This document shows positions 7,929 to 17,129 of a stretch of 64,000 bases of DNA, piece after piece (position 1 is the stretch's first letter; every line of letters begins with the position of its first letter). The notes under the pieces are model-generated. The model had not been told where the DNA came from. It did no database searches and was given only the letters and a program-made list of their open reading frames with translations. The stretch is from Jannaschia aquimarina (GTDB lineage Bacteria; Pseudomonadota; Alphaproteobacteria; Rhodobacterales; Rhodobacteraceae): the NCBI RefSeq assembly GCF_000877395.1, contig NZ_JYFE01000041.1, positions 1 through 64,000 of the forward strand. The letters are read 5' to 3'. The translations under genes were made by a program, and so were the position numbers.

Positions 7929-9218
7929 CTAGGCCGCGCGGTCCACCCCTGCAAGCGCACGGTGGGCGGGGAAGGCCATCGAGACGCGCGTCCCGGCGCC
8001 CTGCTCGCTTTCGATCCTCAGGCGGCCGCCCGCTTCGTCGACGACGGATGACACCATGGCGAGCCCCAGGCCGGTTCCCATGCCGGGAGGTTTCGTGGTC
8101 TCGTAGGCCTCGGTGGCGCGGGCCAGAACCTGTGGCGCCATTCCCGCCCCGTCATCGGAGACCGTCAATCGGACCTCCCCACCGGCGTGATCGGCCTCGA
8201 TCCGGATCTCGCCGCCGTGATCCATCGCGTCGCGGGCGTTCACGACGAGGTTCAGGAGGACCATTTCGAGCTGTGCGGGCCGGGTGGCGACAGCCAGTGT
8301 CCCGTTGCAGCGCAGGTCGATCTCGAGCCGGATGTTCGAGGGAAGCACGCGGTCGGACATCTCGCGGACCTTGCGCAGGGCGGGACCGATGGCGGCGCGG
8401 GCGGTATCCCGTTCGCCATCGCGGCAGGTCTGGGACAGCGACCGCACGAGATCGGCGCCCCGTGCCGCAGCATCCTCGATCTGCCGCAGCAGGATGGGCC
8501 GCTCGGCGGGGGGAACGTGGGCCAACAGGTCCAGATTGCCCCGCATGACGGTCAGCAGGTTGTTGAAGTCATGGGCGATTCCGCTGGTGAGCTGGCCCAC
8601 CACTTCGGCCCGCTCGGCGCGGGCGAGGCGTCTGGTGGTCTGGCGCATCCGGACGGAGTTTCGGTGCGCCTGCCAGAGCGCGTGTCCATAGGCGACGTTG
8701 AGCACCAGAAGGGCGATGTGCAGCACCAGCGGGGAGGTCGCCGACATGAGCCCGCTTCCCTGCATAAGGACGAGATGAGAGAAGAAGAGCGTCGTCACGA
8801 AATCGACGAGCGCCAGATCGCGGGACGGAAAGGCGATCGCGATCCCGTAGAGAGCGTGGGCCGACAGGAGCATGAGCCCCGCGAAGACCGCATCGACCGT
8901 GCCAGAGAGCGCGACGGTCAGCGCAAGAATGTCGTAGCAGAGCGCCGCGCCCGCATGGAGCGCGATCATCTGCCAGACTTGCGGGCAGCCGACCTCCTTT
9001 TCCCGAAGCGCGGTCGCGCGCCGTCGCAGGGCCAGGTCGAAAAGGATGTACCCGACGACGGGAAGGGCGACCCACGGGTTGCCCCAGAGGAGGCCGGCCA
9101 TGGTGGCCGCCGTCAGAAGCAGGCCGCTGCGCGTCAGAAAGAAGGGGAGGCCCGGCTTCGCCGCGTCGAGGATCGCGGCCAAGCGGGTTTCCGGATCGAT
9201 GGTTCGGCCGTCTTTCAC
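7929..9218 (-). CDS. Membrane-bound sensor histidine kinase (orphan)
   Basis: A 429-residue histidine kinase. Residues 25-185 contain six to seven membrane segments and no large periplasmic loop, so the stimulus is probably sensed within or at the membrane. A short linker leads to the phosphoacceptor motif GIAHDFNNLLTVMRGN (His216). The N box is NLVVNARDAMDHGG and the G boxes are DDGAGM and GTGLGLAMV. The HDFNN form is typical of the NtrB/DctB-like class without a HAMP domain. Start: the GTG before KDGRTIDPE, which has a GGCAGG upstream; an upstream extension is composition-wise unlike a protein. No response regulator is nearby. The gene follows enolase after 97 bases that hold a strong hairpin. 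Confidence 0.85.
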   Translation of the reverse strand: MKDGRTIDPETRLAAILDAAKPGLPFFLTRSGLLLTAATMAGLLWGNPWVALPVVGYILFDLALRRRATALREKEVGCPQVWQMIALHAGAALCYDILALTVALSGTVDAVFAGLMLLSAHALYGIAIAFPSRDLALVDFVTTLFFSHLVLMQGSGLMSATSPLVLHIALLVLNVAYGHALWQAHRNSVRMRQTTRRLARAERAEVVGQLTSGIAHDFNNLLTVMRGNLDLLAHVPPAERPILLRQIEDAAARGADLVRSLSQTCRDGERDTARAAIGPALRKVREMSDRVLPSNIRLEIDLRCNGTLAVATRPAQLEMVLLNLVVNARDAMDHGGEIRIEADHAGGEVRLTVSDDGAGMAPQVLARATEAYETTKPPGMGTGLGLAMVSSVVDEAGGRLRIESEQGAGTRVSMAFPAHRALAGVDRAA

Positions 9219-9235
9219 CAAGCCTGCCCCGCCCT

Positions 9236-9259
9236 CTGGCGGCGGAAGATCGCCGCCAG
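9236..9259. other. 9-bp perfect hairpin between eno and the kinase gene
   Basis: CTGGCGGCG (9236-9244) pairs perfectly with CGCCGCCAG (9251-9259) across a 6-base loop. It lies 57 bases downstream of the eno stop and 17 bases before the kinase GTG in the minus direction. No T-tract follows, so it is not a standard intrinsic terminator. It may stall polymerase, protect the eno 3' end or affect kinase translation. Confidence 0.4.
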
Positions 9260-9315
9260 TCAAGCCTACGGCCTGACCGGAAGACCGGGCAAGGGGGAGA
9301 AAGTCGCATGTTGCA

Positions 9316-10647
<1,332 letters not shown>

Positions 10648-11571
10648 TCACCCCCGCGCCAGCCGCGCCTCGCGGATCAGGGTATAGAGGCCCGCGCCCA
10701 CGATCACGGCGATCCCGACCAGCGTCCAGAGATCGGGCCGCTCTCCGAAGAAGATCGCCGCAAGGATCAGCGCGAACAGCATCCGGGAGTAGCGGAAGGA
10801 CGAGATGACGGCGAGATCGCCCGCCCGCGTGGCGCCCACGATTGCCAGATAGCCGATCAGACCGAACCCCAGGCAGCCGCCCAGCTTCGCCCATTCCCCG
10901 GCATCCGGCAGGACGAACGGGACGCCGAGGGCGAGTTGGACCGCAAGGCCCGCCGGCACGATCGCGGCGAAGGCCAGCATCGACAGCAAGACGCCCGACA
11001 ACTCTGCCGGCAGGCCCCGCGTTGCAAGATCGCGCGCGGCGAGCGCGACCATGCCCCCCACGGCCAGAAGGACCGCCGGATCGAAGCTGTCCGCGCCCGG
11101 CCGCAGGATCAGAAGGACGCCGCCGAATCCCACGAGGATCGCGGCCCAACGCCGCCAGCCGACCGTTGCGCCGAGGAACAGCGCCGCGCTCATCGCCACG
11201 ACCAACGGTGTCGCCTGGATCACCGCAGAGGCCGTCGCCAGCGGGATCAGCACCACCGCCGGAACGAAGAGCGACGCGCCAACCGCGTCTGCGGCCGACC
11301 GCAGCACGACGCGCCGGCTGCGCAGTTCGGGGACCCAGAGTGGCTTGCCCGTCGCCTTCAGGACCAGTGCCAGGACAAGCGTGCCGCCGAGGCCCAGAAG
11401 CCAGACGATCTGAGCCGGAGGGATCGTCCCGCCCAGCGTCTTGATGAGGGCGTCCTCGACCGCGAAGCAAGCCATCGACAGGCACATGAGAGCGCAGCCG
11501 CGCAACGTCGCCCGGGTTTCACCACCGGTCTTCGGAGGAGGGACGGGGGCAGCGCCCGGCAGGGCGGTCAT
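10648..11571 (-). CDS. DMT-family (EamA) metabolite exporter, coupled to cupin and Fur
   Basis: A 307-residue inner-membrane transporter with ten hydrophobic helices in two EamA repeats (~25-155 and ~170-300). The N-terminal 22 residues are a proline-rich cytoplasmic tail. Signs of the family include MACFAVEDALIKTLGG in helix 1 and AALFLGATVGWRRWAAILVGF at the end of the first half. The ATG overlaps the upstream cupin stop by 4 bases, and that cupin in turn overlaps the Fur/Mur-type regulator. Export of a metabolite or metal-chelating compound under that regulator would fit, but the substrate is not visible in the sequence. It is one of four DMT proteins in this window. Confidence 0.87.
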   Translation of the reverse strand: MTALPGAAPVPPPKTGGETRATLRGCALMCLSMACFAVEDALIKTLGGTIPPAQIVWLLGLGGTLVLALVLKATGKPLWVPELRSRRVVLRSAADAVGASLFVPAVVLIPLATASAVIQATPLVVAMSAALFLGATVGWRRWAAILVGFGGVLLILRPGADSFDPAVLLAVGGMVALAARDLATRGLPAELSGVLLSMLAFAAIVPAGLAVQLALGVPFVLPDAGEWAKLGGCLGFGLIGYLAIVGATRAGDLAVISSFRYSRMLFALILAAIFFGERPDLWTLVGIAVIVGAGLYTLIREARLARG

Positions 11572-11894
11572 GGGAGGTCCCGGCGGTCGTTCAGCGTGGA
11601 CGGGGCGGAGATCACCGGAGAGGCGACCGGCGAGGCGCTGTCGTTGGGCGCCTGGTGGCGGGTATGAGGCGGCACCTCGACCGACTGGCCCGGCCCGATC
11701 CCGCAATCGCCCGAGAGGGTTCGCATCGTCAGGACCCCATCCAGCACCCGGAAGACCTGCCAGGCCCGCATGTGGACGTGCGATACTCCCGCGGTGCCCG
11801 GGGGCATCCGCTCTTCGATTACCGAGAGCCGCCGACCTTCGCACCTTTCGCCCCAGACACGATGGGGGGCCCCGGCCCGCGAGAGGGGGATCAC
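11568..11894 (-). CDS. Small single-domain cupin
   Basis: A 108-residue protein with one cupin barrel at residues 15-92. Cupin motif 1 is partly present (GVSHVHMRAWQVFRVLDGVL, with two His), and motif 2 reads PGQSVEVPPHTRHQAPN, with His residues that can bind a metal. The last ~15 residues are a polar tail ending DRRDLP. Such cupins are sugar- or amino-acid-modifying enzymes or ligand sensors; which one cannot be told. It lies between the regulator (4-base ATGA overlap at its start) and the exporter (4-base overlap at its end), so the three are one translational unit. Confidence 0.8.
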   Translation of the reverse strand: MIPLSRAGAPHRVWGERCEGRRLSVIEERMPPGTAGVSHVHMRAWQVFRVLDGVLTMRTLSGDCGIGPGQSVEVPPHTRHQAPNDSASPVASPVISAPSTLNDRRDLP

Positions 11895-12298
11895 TTCCGC
11901 TTCACGCCAAAGAGTTCGAGGCGGTGACCCTTGAGGTCGTAGCCCAGCCGGTCGGCGATGCGCTCCTGCAGGGCTTCGATCTCCGGGTCGACGAACTCGA
12001 TCACCTCGCCGGTCTGCATGTCGATCAAGTGGTCGTGGTGATCGCGCTCCGCATCCTCCCAGCGGGCCCGCCCATCGCCGAATTCGCGCCGTTCAAGGAT
12101 GCCCGCCTCCTCGAAGAGGTTGACCGTGCGGTAGACGGTGGCGACCGAAATCGCCGGATCGTGGGCACAGGCGCGCAGATGGATGGTCTCGACATCCGGG
12201 TGGTCGTCCGAGTCCTCCAGGACCTGTGCGACGATGCGGCGCTGTCCGGTCAGGCGGAGGCCATGGGCCTCGGCGCGGGCGAGGATGGAAAGGGTCAT
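11891..12298 (-). CDS. Fur-family metalloregulator (Fur/Mur type)
   Basis: A 135-residue dimeric DNA-binding metal sensor. Residues 1-80 form the winged helix (RLTGQRRIVAQVLE, then SVATVYRTVNLFEEAGILER). The regulatory metal site is seen as HHDH at residues 87-90 with His33 and Glu101/Glu107 regions. The structural CxxC zinc site of E. coli Fur is absent. The pattern DHLIDMQTGEVIEF and LGYDLKGHRLELFGV matches the alphaproteobacterial Fur/Mur branch, in which several members sense Mn rather than Fe, and not the haem-responsive Irr branch. It starts 47 bases after selO and overlaps the cupin gene by 4 bases. Autoregulation is plausible, but no operator is evident in the short gap. Confidence 0.9.
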   Translation of the reverse strand: MTLSILARAEAHGLRLTGQRRIVAQVLEDSDDHPDVETIHLRACAHDPAISVATVYRTVNLFEEAGILERREFGDGRARWEDAERDHHDHLIDMQTGEVIEFVDPEIEALQERIADRLGYDLKGHRLELFGVKRK

Positions 12299-12345
12299 GG
12301 GTTCCGATTAGGACGCCCGGCGCCCGGACGAAAGCCCCCGGCGCT

Positions 12346-13728
12346 TCAGGTTCCGCAGAACGTGCGGGTCACGGCCTGCTCGGGCGAGGCGGGCTCGCGA
12401 TAGGGTGCATTGGCGTCCGTCTCCGTCCAAGGGTCGCGGAGGATTGCATGCAAGTCGTGGAACGGTTGAAAATCGCCTTCGTAGGCGGCGGCTATGGCCT
12501 CTTCGACGCGGTGATTGCGCGGGATCACTGCCGGGTTCGCGGACCGCATCGCGGCATCATCCGGCTCGCATGCCGTCCACCTGTCGAGCCAGTTGTCCAT
12601 CCGGCCGCCATCGCGCAACCGGTCGGGTGTGGTGGCCAGCGCGCGGAAGGTGTTCGTGAAGTCGCGGCCCTGCTCGGCCATGATATCCAGGAGTTCGTGT
12701 CCGAGATTCATGTCGGGCACACCGATCTTGGCGCTCAGGACCTCCGTCCAGGCCGCGGCGTACAGGTCGCGGAATCCTTCCAGCACTTCGGTTGCCTCGG
12801 CCACCGCCGCCTCGCGGTCGCCCATCAGCGGCAAGAGCGCGGTCGCCAGTTGCGCGAGGTTCCAGAGCGCGACGTCCGGCTGGTTCTTCCACGCGTAGCG
12901 GCCGAACTGGTCGATGGAGCTGAAGACGGTGTCGGGATGGTACGCCTCCATGAAGGCGCAGGGGCCGTAGTCGATCGTCTCGCCCGAGATCGTCATGTTG
13001 TCGGTGTTCATCACGCCGTGAACGAAGCCCAAACCCATCCAGCGCGCGACCAGGCCGGCCTGCCGCTCCATCACGTGCCGCAGCAGGCCCATCGCGCCAT
13101 CGGCGCCGGGACAGTGCCGGGCGATGGCGTGGTCCAGCAGGATCCGCAACGCCTCGGTGTCGTCGCGGCTGGCGAAAACCTGGAAGGTGCCGACGCGGAT
13201 GTGGCTGGCGGCGACGCGGGTGAGGATCGCGCCGGGCAGCGGGCCCTCCTGACGGAGCACCTTCTCCCCGGTGGTCACGGCGGCCAGCGCCCGGGTGGTC
13301 GGAATGCCGAGCGCGTGCATCGCTTCGCTCACGATATATTCGCGCAGAACCGGCCCGAGTGCCGCGCGACCGTCGCCCATCCGGCTGTAGGGCGTGGGAC
13401 CGGATCCCTTGAGCTGCACGTCCCACCGCCGGCCGGCCGCCACGTGCTCGCCCAGCAGGATCGCGCGGCCGTCGCCCAGCTGAGGAGACCAGCCGCCGAA
13501 CTGGTGCCCGGCATAGAGCTGCGCCAGCGGCTCCGCGCCCTCGGGGATGCGGTTCCCGGCGAAGACGTCCGGCGCATCCCGCAGCGCATCGGCGTCGAGA
13601 GCCATCTCTTCGGCCAGCCCTTCGTTCAGCGCGATCCAGTCCGGCGCCGCCACGGGCGTGGGCGCCATCCTGGTATGGAACTGCTCCGGCAGGCGGGCGT
13701 AGGAATTGTCGAAGGCGAAGAGGGCCAT
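12346..13728 (-). CDS. selO: Protein adenylyltransferase SelO (YdiU/UPF0061)
   Basis: A 460-residue pseudokinase-fold enzyme that transfers AMP from ATP to Ser/Thr/Tyr of target proteins, known from E. coli and Pseudomonas work on redox homeostasis. The N-terminus [15 protein letters not shown] is the family opening. The ATP site is seen in [12 protein letters not shown] and [21 protein letters not shown] (Lys and Arg). The Mg-binding pair lies in [19 protein letters not shown] (Asn and Asp). The protein ends in TFCGT, as in bacterial members without selenocysteine. Start: ATG preceded by the GAGAAGAAG part of a dispersed repeat that can act as a ribosome binding site. Confidence 0.93.
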   Translation of the reverse strand: MALFAFDNSYARLPEQFHTRMAPTPVAAPDWIALNEGLAEEMALDADALRDAPDVFAGNRIPEGAEPLAQLYAGHQFGGWSPQLGDGRAILLGEHVAAGRRWDVQLKGSGPTPYSRMGDGRAALGPVLREYIVSEAMHALGIPTTRALAAVTTGEKVLRQEGPLPGAILTRVAASHIRVGTFQVFASRDDTEALRILLDHAIARHCPGADGAMGLLRHVMERQAGLVARWMGLGFVHGVMNTDNMTISGETIDYGPCAFMEAYHPDTVFSSIDQFGRYAWKNQPDVALWNLAQLATALLPLMGDREAAVAEATEVLEGFRDLYAAAWTEVLSAKIGVPDMNLGHELLDIMAEQGRDFTNTFRALATTPDRLRDGGRMDNWLDRWTACEPDDAAMRSANPAVIPRNHRVEEAIAAAYEGDFQPFHDLHAILRDPWTETDANAPYREPASPEQAVTRTFCGT

Positions 13729-13731
13729 GGT

Positions 13732-13781
13732 CTTCTTCTCGGCGAAAATACTCCGGGGAGCGCGAGGGGCTGGCCCCTCGC
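13732..13781 (-). repeat. Composite intergenic repeat, copy 2 (hairpin + 23-bp motif)
   Basis: Read on the minus strand: a GCGAGGGGC/GCCCCTCGC hairpin (13781-13762), then GGAGTATTT, TCG, CCGAGAAGAAG (13754-13732), 3 bases before the selO ATG. The 23-bp motif matches copy 1 at 38-60 in 21 positions. The element fills the entire gap between the nucleoside hydrolase stop and selO. It seems to combine a transcription end (hairpin followed by GTATTTT) with a purine-rich Shine-Dalgarno for the next gene. Confidence 0.65.
13762..13781 (-). terminator. Hairpin terminator after the nucleoside hydrolase gene
   Basis: A 9-bp perfect stem (GCGAGGGGC with GCCCCTCGC) begins 3 bases after the nucleoside hydrolase stop. 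It is followed on the minus strand, after 10 bases, by TATTTT. The T-tract is displaced, so termination may be partial, allowing some read-through into selO. Confidence 0.5.
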
Positions 13782-13784
13782 TTG

Positions 13785-14720
13785 CTACAATCGAGCTAGG
13801 CGATCCGTCAGCATTTGGAAGAAGCCGTCCGCATCCACCTCGCCGATGAACAGCGCGTTCGCCGCGCGATCCGTCACGCCCCACCAGTCGGCGACGGTCA
13901 TGCCGCGCGTGAGGTCCGACTGCGCCTCGATCTCGACATTCACCTCGCGGCCCCGGAAGAGATCCGGCCGCAAGAGCCACGCGATCACGCAGGGATCGTG
14001 GAGCGGAGCGCCCTCGCTGCCGTATTTCTCCTTGTCGAAGCGTTCGAAGAAGCCGGTCCAGCCGGCCACGACCTCTCCGATGCGGCCCGCCGCGGCGAAG
14101 GCGGCGTTCCGGGCGCGGGTGGTCAGCGCCTTGTGGGTGCAATCCAGCGGCAGGACGGTCAACGGCACGCCCGACCGGAAGACGATCTGCGCCGCTTCAG
14201 GATCGACATAGATGTTGAACTCGGCGGCCGGGGTGATGTTGCCCACCTCGAAATAGGCGCCCCCCATCAGGACGATCCGGGCGATGCGGTCGGCAATGTC
14301 GGGGGCGCGGTCCAGCGCCGTGCCGATATTCGTCAGCGGCCCGAGCGGGCAGAGCGTCACTGTGCCCGGCGCCTCGGTTCGCAGTGTCTCGATGATCCAG
14401 TCGACCGCGTGCATGTCCTGCAGCGGCATGGAGGGCTCGGGCAGGTCGTAGCCGTCGAGGCCGGTCTTTCCGTGCACATGCTCCGCTGTGACCAGGGGGC
14501 GGGTCATGGGCGCATCGCATCCGGCGAAGACAGCGACGTCCGGTCGCCCCGCCAGCTCGCAGACCTTGCGCGCATTCACCTCGGTCATCGACAGGGGCAC
14601 GTTTCCCGCGACGGCGGTGATGCCCATGACCTCGATTTCGGGCGAGGCGAGGGCCAGCAGGATCGCGACGGCGTCGTCCTGCCCCGGATCGGTGTCGATG
14701 ATGATCTTCATGGGCGTCAT
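13785..14720 (-). CDS. Inosine/uridine-preferring nucleoside hydrolase
   Basis: A 311-residue enzyme that hydrolyses the N-glycosidic bond of ribonucleosides to ribose and base (salvage). The calcium-binding signature [16 protein letters not shown] is at residues 9-24, and the remaining ligands lie in [14 protein letters not shown] and in [10 protein letters not shown], where His is the conserved active-site residue. No signal peptide is seen, so it is cytoplasmic. Two in-frame ATGs lie 9 bases apart; the first is taken because GGAAGG sits at good distance before it. It follows mazG after 14 bases, a nucleotide-related pairing. Base preference cannot be read from sequence. Confidence 0.92.
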   Translation of the reverse strand: MTPMKIIIDTDPGQDDAVAILLALASPEIEVMGITAVAGNVPLSMTEVNARKVCELAGRPDVAVFAGCDAPMTRPLVTAEHVHGKTGLDGYDLPEPSMPLQDMHAVDWIIETLRTEAPGTVTLCPLGPLTNIGTALDRAPDIADRIARIVLMGGAYFEVGNITPAAEFNIYVDPEAAQIVFRSGVPLTVLPLDCTHKALTTRARNAAFAAAGRIGEVVAGWTGFFERFDKEKYGSEGAPLHDPCVIAWLLRPDLFRGREVNVEIEAQSDLTRGMTVADWWGVTDRAANALFIGEVDADGFFQMLTDRLARL

Positions 14721-14734
14721 GCGATCCTTCCCGT

Positions 14735-15529
14735 TCAGGATTGTCCAGCCTTCTCGGCGGCGCGCGCGGCGTTCCAGAGCGCGTCCATCTCGTCCAGGGT
14801 CGCCTCGCGTGGTCTGCGGCCAGCGGCGGCGAGCCCGTCCTCGACCGCGTCGAAGCGGCGCTGGAACTTGGCGTTGGCGGTGCGGAGGGCGGCTTCGGGA
14901 TCCACCTCCAGATGGCGGGCGAGGTTGACCACCGTGAAGAGGAGGTCGCCGACCTCTTCCTGCCGCTCTTCCGGCGTGGCAGCCTGCGCGACCTCGGCCG
15001 CCTCTTCGGCGATCTTGTCGAGCACTGGCCCCGCCTCACCCCAATCGAAGCCGACGCGGGCAGCGCGTTTCTGCAACTTCTCGGCGCGCATCAGCGCCGG
15101 CAGCCCCAGGGCGACCCCGTCCAGCGTGCGGCCCCTGCGCTCCTTCGCCTTGGCGGCTTCCCAATCGGCGACCTGCTGCTGTGCGGATTTGGCGTTGCTC
15201 TCGTCGCCGAAGACGTGGGGATGGCGGTCCCACATCTTCTGCGCCACCCGCTCGGCCACGCTGTCGAAATCGAAGAGATCGGCCTCGCGGGCCATCTGGG
15301 CGTGGTAGACGACTTGCAGCAATAGGTCGCCCAACTCGCCCTCCAATTCGTCCCAGGCTTCGCGCTCGATGGCGTCGGCGACTTCGTAGGCCTCTTCGAT
15401 CGTGTAGGGCGCGATGGAGGCGAAGTCCTGCTCGACATCCCAGGGGCAGCCGCGCTCGGGGTCTCGCAGGCGTTCCATGATGGCGCGCAGGCGGGGCAGG
15501 CCCTTGCCGGACCGGGCTGGATCGTCCAT
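14735..15529 (-). CDS. mazG: Nucleoside triphosphate pyrophosphohydrolase MazG
   Basis: A 264-residue enzyme that cleaves (d)NTPs to NMP and pyrophosphate, removing aberrant nucleotides. Two tandem MazG domains are visible, each with the paired acidic metal motifs: EEAYEVADAIE with DELEGELGDLL (residues ~40-75) and EEAAEVAQA with EEVGDLLFTVV (~165-200). The opening LRDPERGCPWDVEQDFASI is the classical MazG start. Start: ATG preceded by AGGAGG. The divergent amidohydrolase gene starts only 34 bases away, so the mazG promoter must overlap that region or its coding sequence. The nucleoside hydrolase gene follows 14 bases downstream. Confidence 0.96.
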   Translation of the reverse strand: MDDPARSGKGLPRLRAIMERLRDPERGCPWDVEQDFASIAPYTIEEAYEVADAIEREAWDELEGELGDLLLQVVYHAQMAREADLFDFDSVAERVAQKMWDRHPHVFGDESNAKSAQQQVADWEAAKAKERRGRTLDGVALGLPALMRAEKLQKRAARVGFDWGEAGPVLDKIAEEAAEVAQAATPEERQEEVGDLLFTVVNLARHLEVDPEAALRTANAKFQRRFDAVEDGLAAAGRRPREATLDEMDALWNAARAAEKAGQS

Positions 15530-15563
15530 GCGATATCCTCCTGTAGACCCCATGGAGGACGCG

Positions 15564-16727
15564 ATGCCCGTGATCAACTCGATCGCCGCGATGGAAGACG
15601 AGATGCGCGGGTGGCGCCACTGGCTCCATCGCAATCCCGAACTGGGCTTCGACCTGCCCAAGACCGCCGCTTTCGTGGCCGAACGCCTGCGGGAGTTCGG
15701 GGTGGACGAGCTGCATGAGGGGATCGCCCGGACAGGCATGGTCGCGATCATCGAAGGGCGGGGCGAGGGGCCGACCATCGGGCTGCGCGCCGACATGGAC
15801 GCCCTGCCCATCGACGAGGCGACCGGCGCGGGCCACGCATCCGAGACGCCGGGCAAGATGCACGCCTGCGGCCATGACGGGCACATGACGATGCTGCTGG
15901 GCGCGGCAAAGTACCTGGCCGAGACGCGCAATTTCGCCGGCCGTGTCGCGCTGATCTTCCAGCCCGCCGAAGAGACGGCGGGTGGGGGTCGGGTGATGGT
16001 CGAGGAGGGGATCATGGAGCGCTTCGGCATCACCCAGGTCTTCGGCATCCACAATGCGCCGGCCTATGCGCCCGGCACGATCCATACCGGCCCCGGCCCC
16101 TTGCTGGCGGCCGTGGACGAATTCACGATCCGGGTCGAGGGAAAGGGCGGGCATGGTGCCATGCCGCACGAGACGCGTGATCCCGTCGCGGCGCTTTTGG
16201 GGATCGGTTCCGCGATCCAGACGATCGTCAGCCGCAACCACCGTGCGACCGACGACCTGATCGTGTCGATCACGCAGATCCATGCGGGCGCGGCCAATAA
16301 CGTGATCCCGGCCGATGGCGTTCTGTCAGGCACGGTGCGGACCTTCGATCCGGAGGTCCGCGGCATGGTCGAGCGCCGGATGGGCGAGATCGCCGCCGGA
16401 TGCGCCGCCGCCTACGGCGTCGAGGCGACGCTGCGCTACGACCGGGGCTACCCGGCGACGGTCAACGATGCCGACCGCGCCGCCTTTGCCGCCGAAGTCG
16501 CGCGTGCCGTGGCCGGGTCCGAAAATGTGGACGACGACACGCTGCGGGTGATGGGGGGTGAGGATTTCAGCTACATGCTGGAGGCCCGGCCCGGTGCCTA
16601 CGTGTTCCTCGGCATCGGGGAGGCCGCGCCATTGCACCATCCGGAATACGACTTCAACGACGCGGTCGCCCCTGTGGGCGCCAGCTTCTTCGCGCGCCTG
16701 GTCGAGACGGCGCAACCGGCGACTTGA
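15564..16727 (+). CDS. M20-family amidohydrolase (hippurate hydrolase-like)
   Basis: A 387-residue cytoplasmic metallo-amidohydrolase of family M20D, which cleaves N-acyl amino acids or similar amides. Metal-binding motifs: ACGHDGHM (Cys/His ligands), RADMDALPI, the glutamate pair in QPAEETAGGG, the GGHGAMPH histidine of the dimer-domain side, and GGEDFSYML with HHPEYDFND near the C-terminus. The lid/dimerisation domain spans about residues 185-300. The start at 15564 is chosen because GGAGGA lies 4 bases before it; an in-frame ATG 12 bases upstream lacks a binding site. It is divergent from mazG at very short distance. The natural substrate is not evident. Confidence 0.92.
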   Translation: MPVINSIAAMEDEMRGWRHWLHRNPELGFDLPKTAAFVAERLREFGVDELHEGIARTGMVAIIEGRGEGPTIGLRADMDALPIDEATGAGHASETPGKMHACGHDGHMTMLLGAAKYLAETRNFAGRVALIFQPAEETAGGGRVMVEEGIMERFGITQVFGIHNAPAYAPGTIHTGPGPLLAAVDEFTIRVEGKGGHGAMPHETRDPVAALLGIGSAIQTIVSRNHRATDDLIVSITQIHAGAANNVIPADGVLSGTVRTFDPEVRGMVERRMGEIAAGCAAAYGVEATLRYDRGYPATVNDADRAAFAAEVARAVAGSENVDDDTLRVMGGEDFSYMLEARPGAYVFLGIGEAAPLHHPEYDFNDAVAPVGASFFARLVETAQPAT

Positions 16728-16731
16728 CGTG

Positions 16732-16761
16732 TTGCCAGGCGTTCACGGACGTCGCTAAGCT
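16732..16761 (+). promoter_or_regulatory. Possible promoter of the SH3-domain gene
   Basis: TTGCCA (16732-16737) and TAAGCT (16756-16761) are 18 bases apart and end 31 bases before the ATG of the SH3-domain gene. The -10 box resembles the TAGGCT seen before the OmpA-type gene. It overlaps no coding sequence. Support is only by eye. Confidence 0.25.
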
Positions 16762-16792
16762 ACTGCCGGTGAGAGTGCTTAAGAGGTGTGTC

Positions 16793-17122
16793 ATGCGGTT
16801 GATTTCTCTCTTCGTCGTATTCGCGGCTATTCCAACGGGATTAAGCGCGCAGTCGTTGGCAGTGCCGATCGTTCCGTACTGCGATCAGGCCACGACGGAG
16901 GCTGCGTGCACGGGGGCCGGGACAGTCATGGGGCTCGACCCCAATGGCGACGGGTTTCTGGCGGTTCGCACCGGTCCCGGCACGGACTATCCAATGATCG
17001 ACCAGTTGGTGAACGGTGATCGGGTCACGATCATCAACGGACAGGACCGTTGGCTGGGCGTCGAGTACCGAGGTCGGCAGGGCTGGGTGCACGGGAACTG
17101 GGTCGGAAATCGCATCCCCTGA
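16793..17122 (+). CDS. Exported SH3-domain protein
   Basis: A 109-residue exported protein. Residues 1-19 are a signal peptide ending LSAQ. The mature part is a single bacterial SH3 (SH3_3/SH3b) domain at about residues 48-106: FLAVRTGPGTDYPMIDQL, then GDRVTIINGQDRWLGVEY and GWVHGNWV. Two cysteines lie before it (PYCDQ, AACTG) and may form a disulphide in the periplasm. Bacterial SH3 domains bind peptidoglycan peptides or partner proteins. It seems to be monocistronic and ends 7 bases from the convergent gluQ gene. Confidence 0.85.
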   Translation: MRLISLFVVFAAIPTGLSAQSLAVPIVPYCDQATTEAACTGAGTVMGLDPNGDGFLAVRTGPGTDYPMIDQLVNGDRVTIINGQDRWLGVEYRGRQGWVHGNWVGNRIP

Positions 17123-17129
17123 CGTCGCC

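Noticed and set aside
12346-12370. Selenocysteine at the SelO C-terminus
   Set aside because: The protein ends in TFCGT with a TGA stop after Thr; the Cys form is standard in bacteria and no SECIS-like hairpin follows.
16793-17122. Toxin-antitoxin component
   Set aside because: The small protein has a signal peptide and an SH3 domain, and no partner gene is adjacent.
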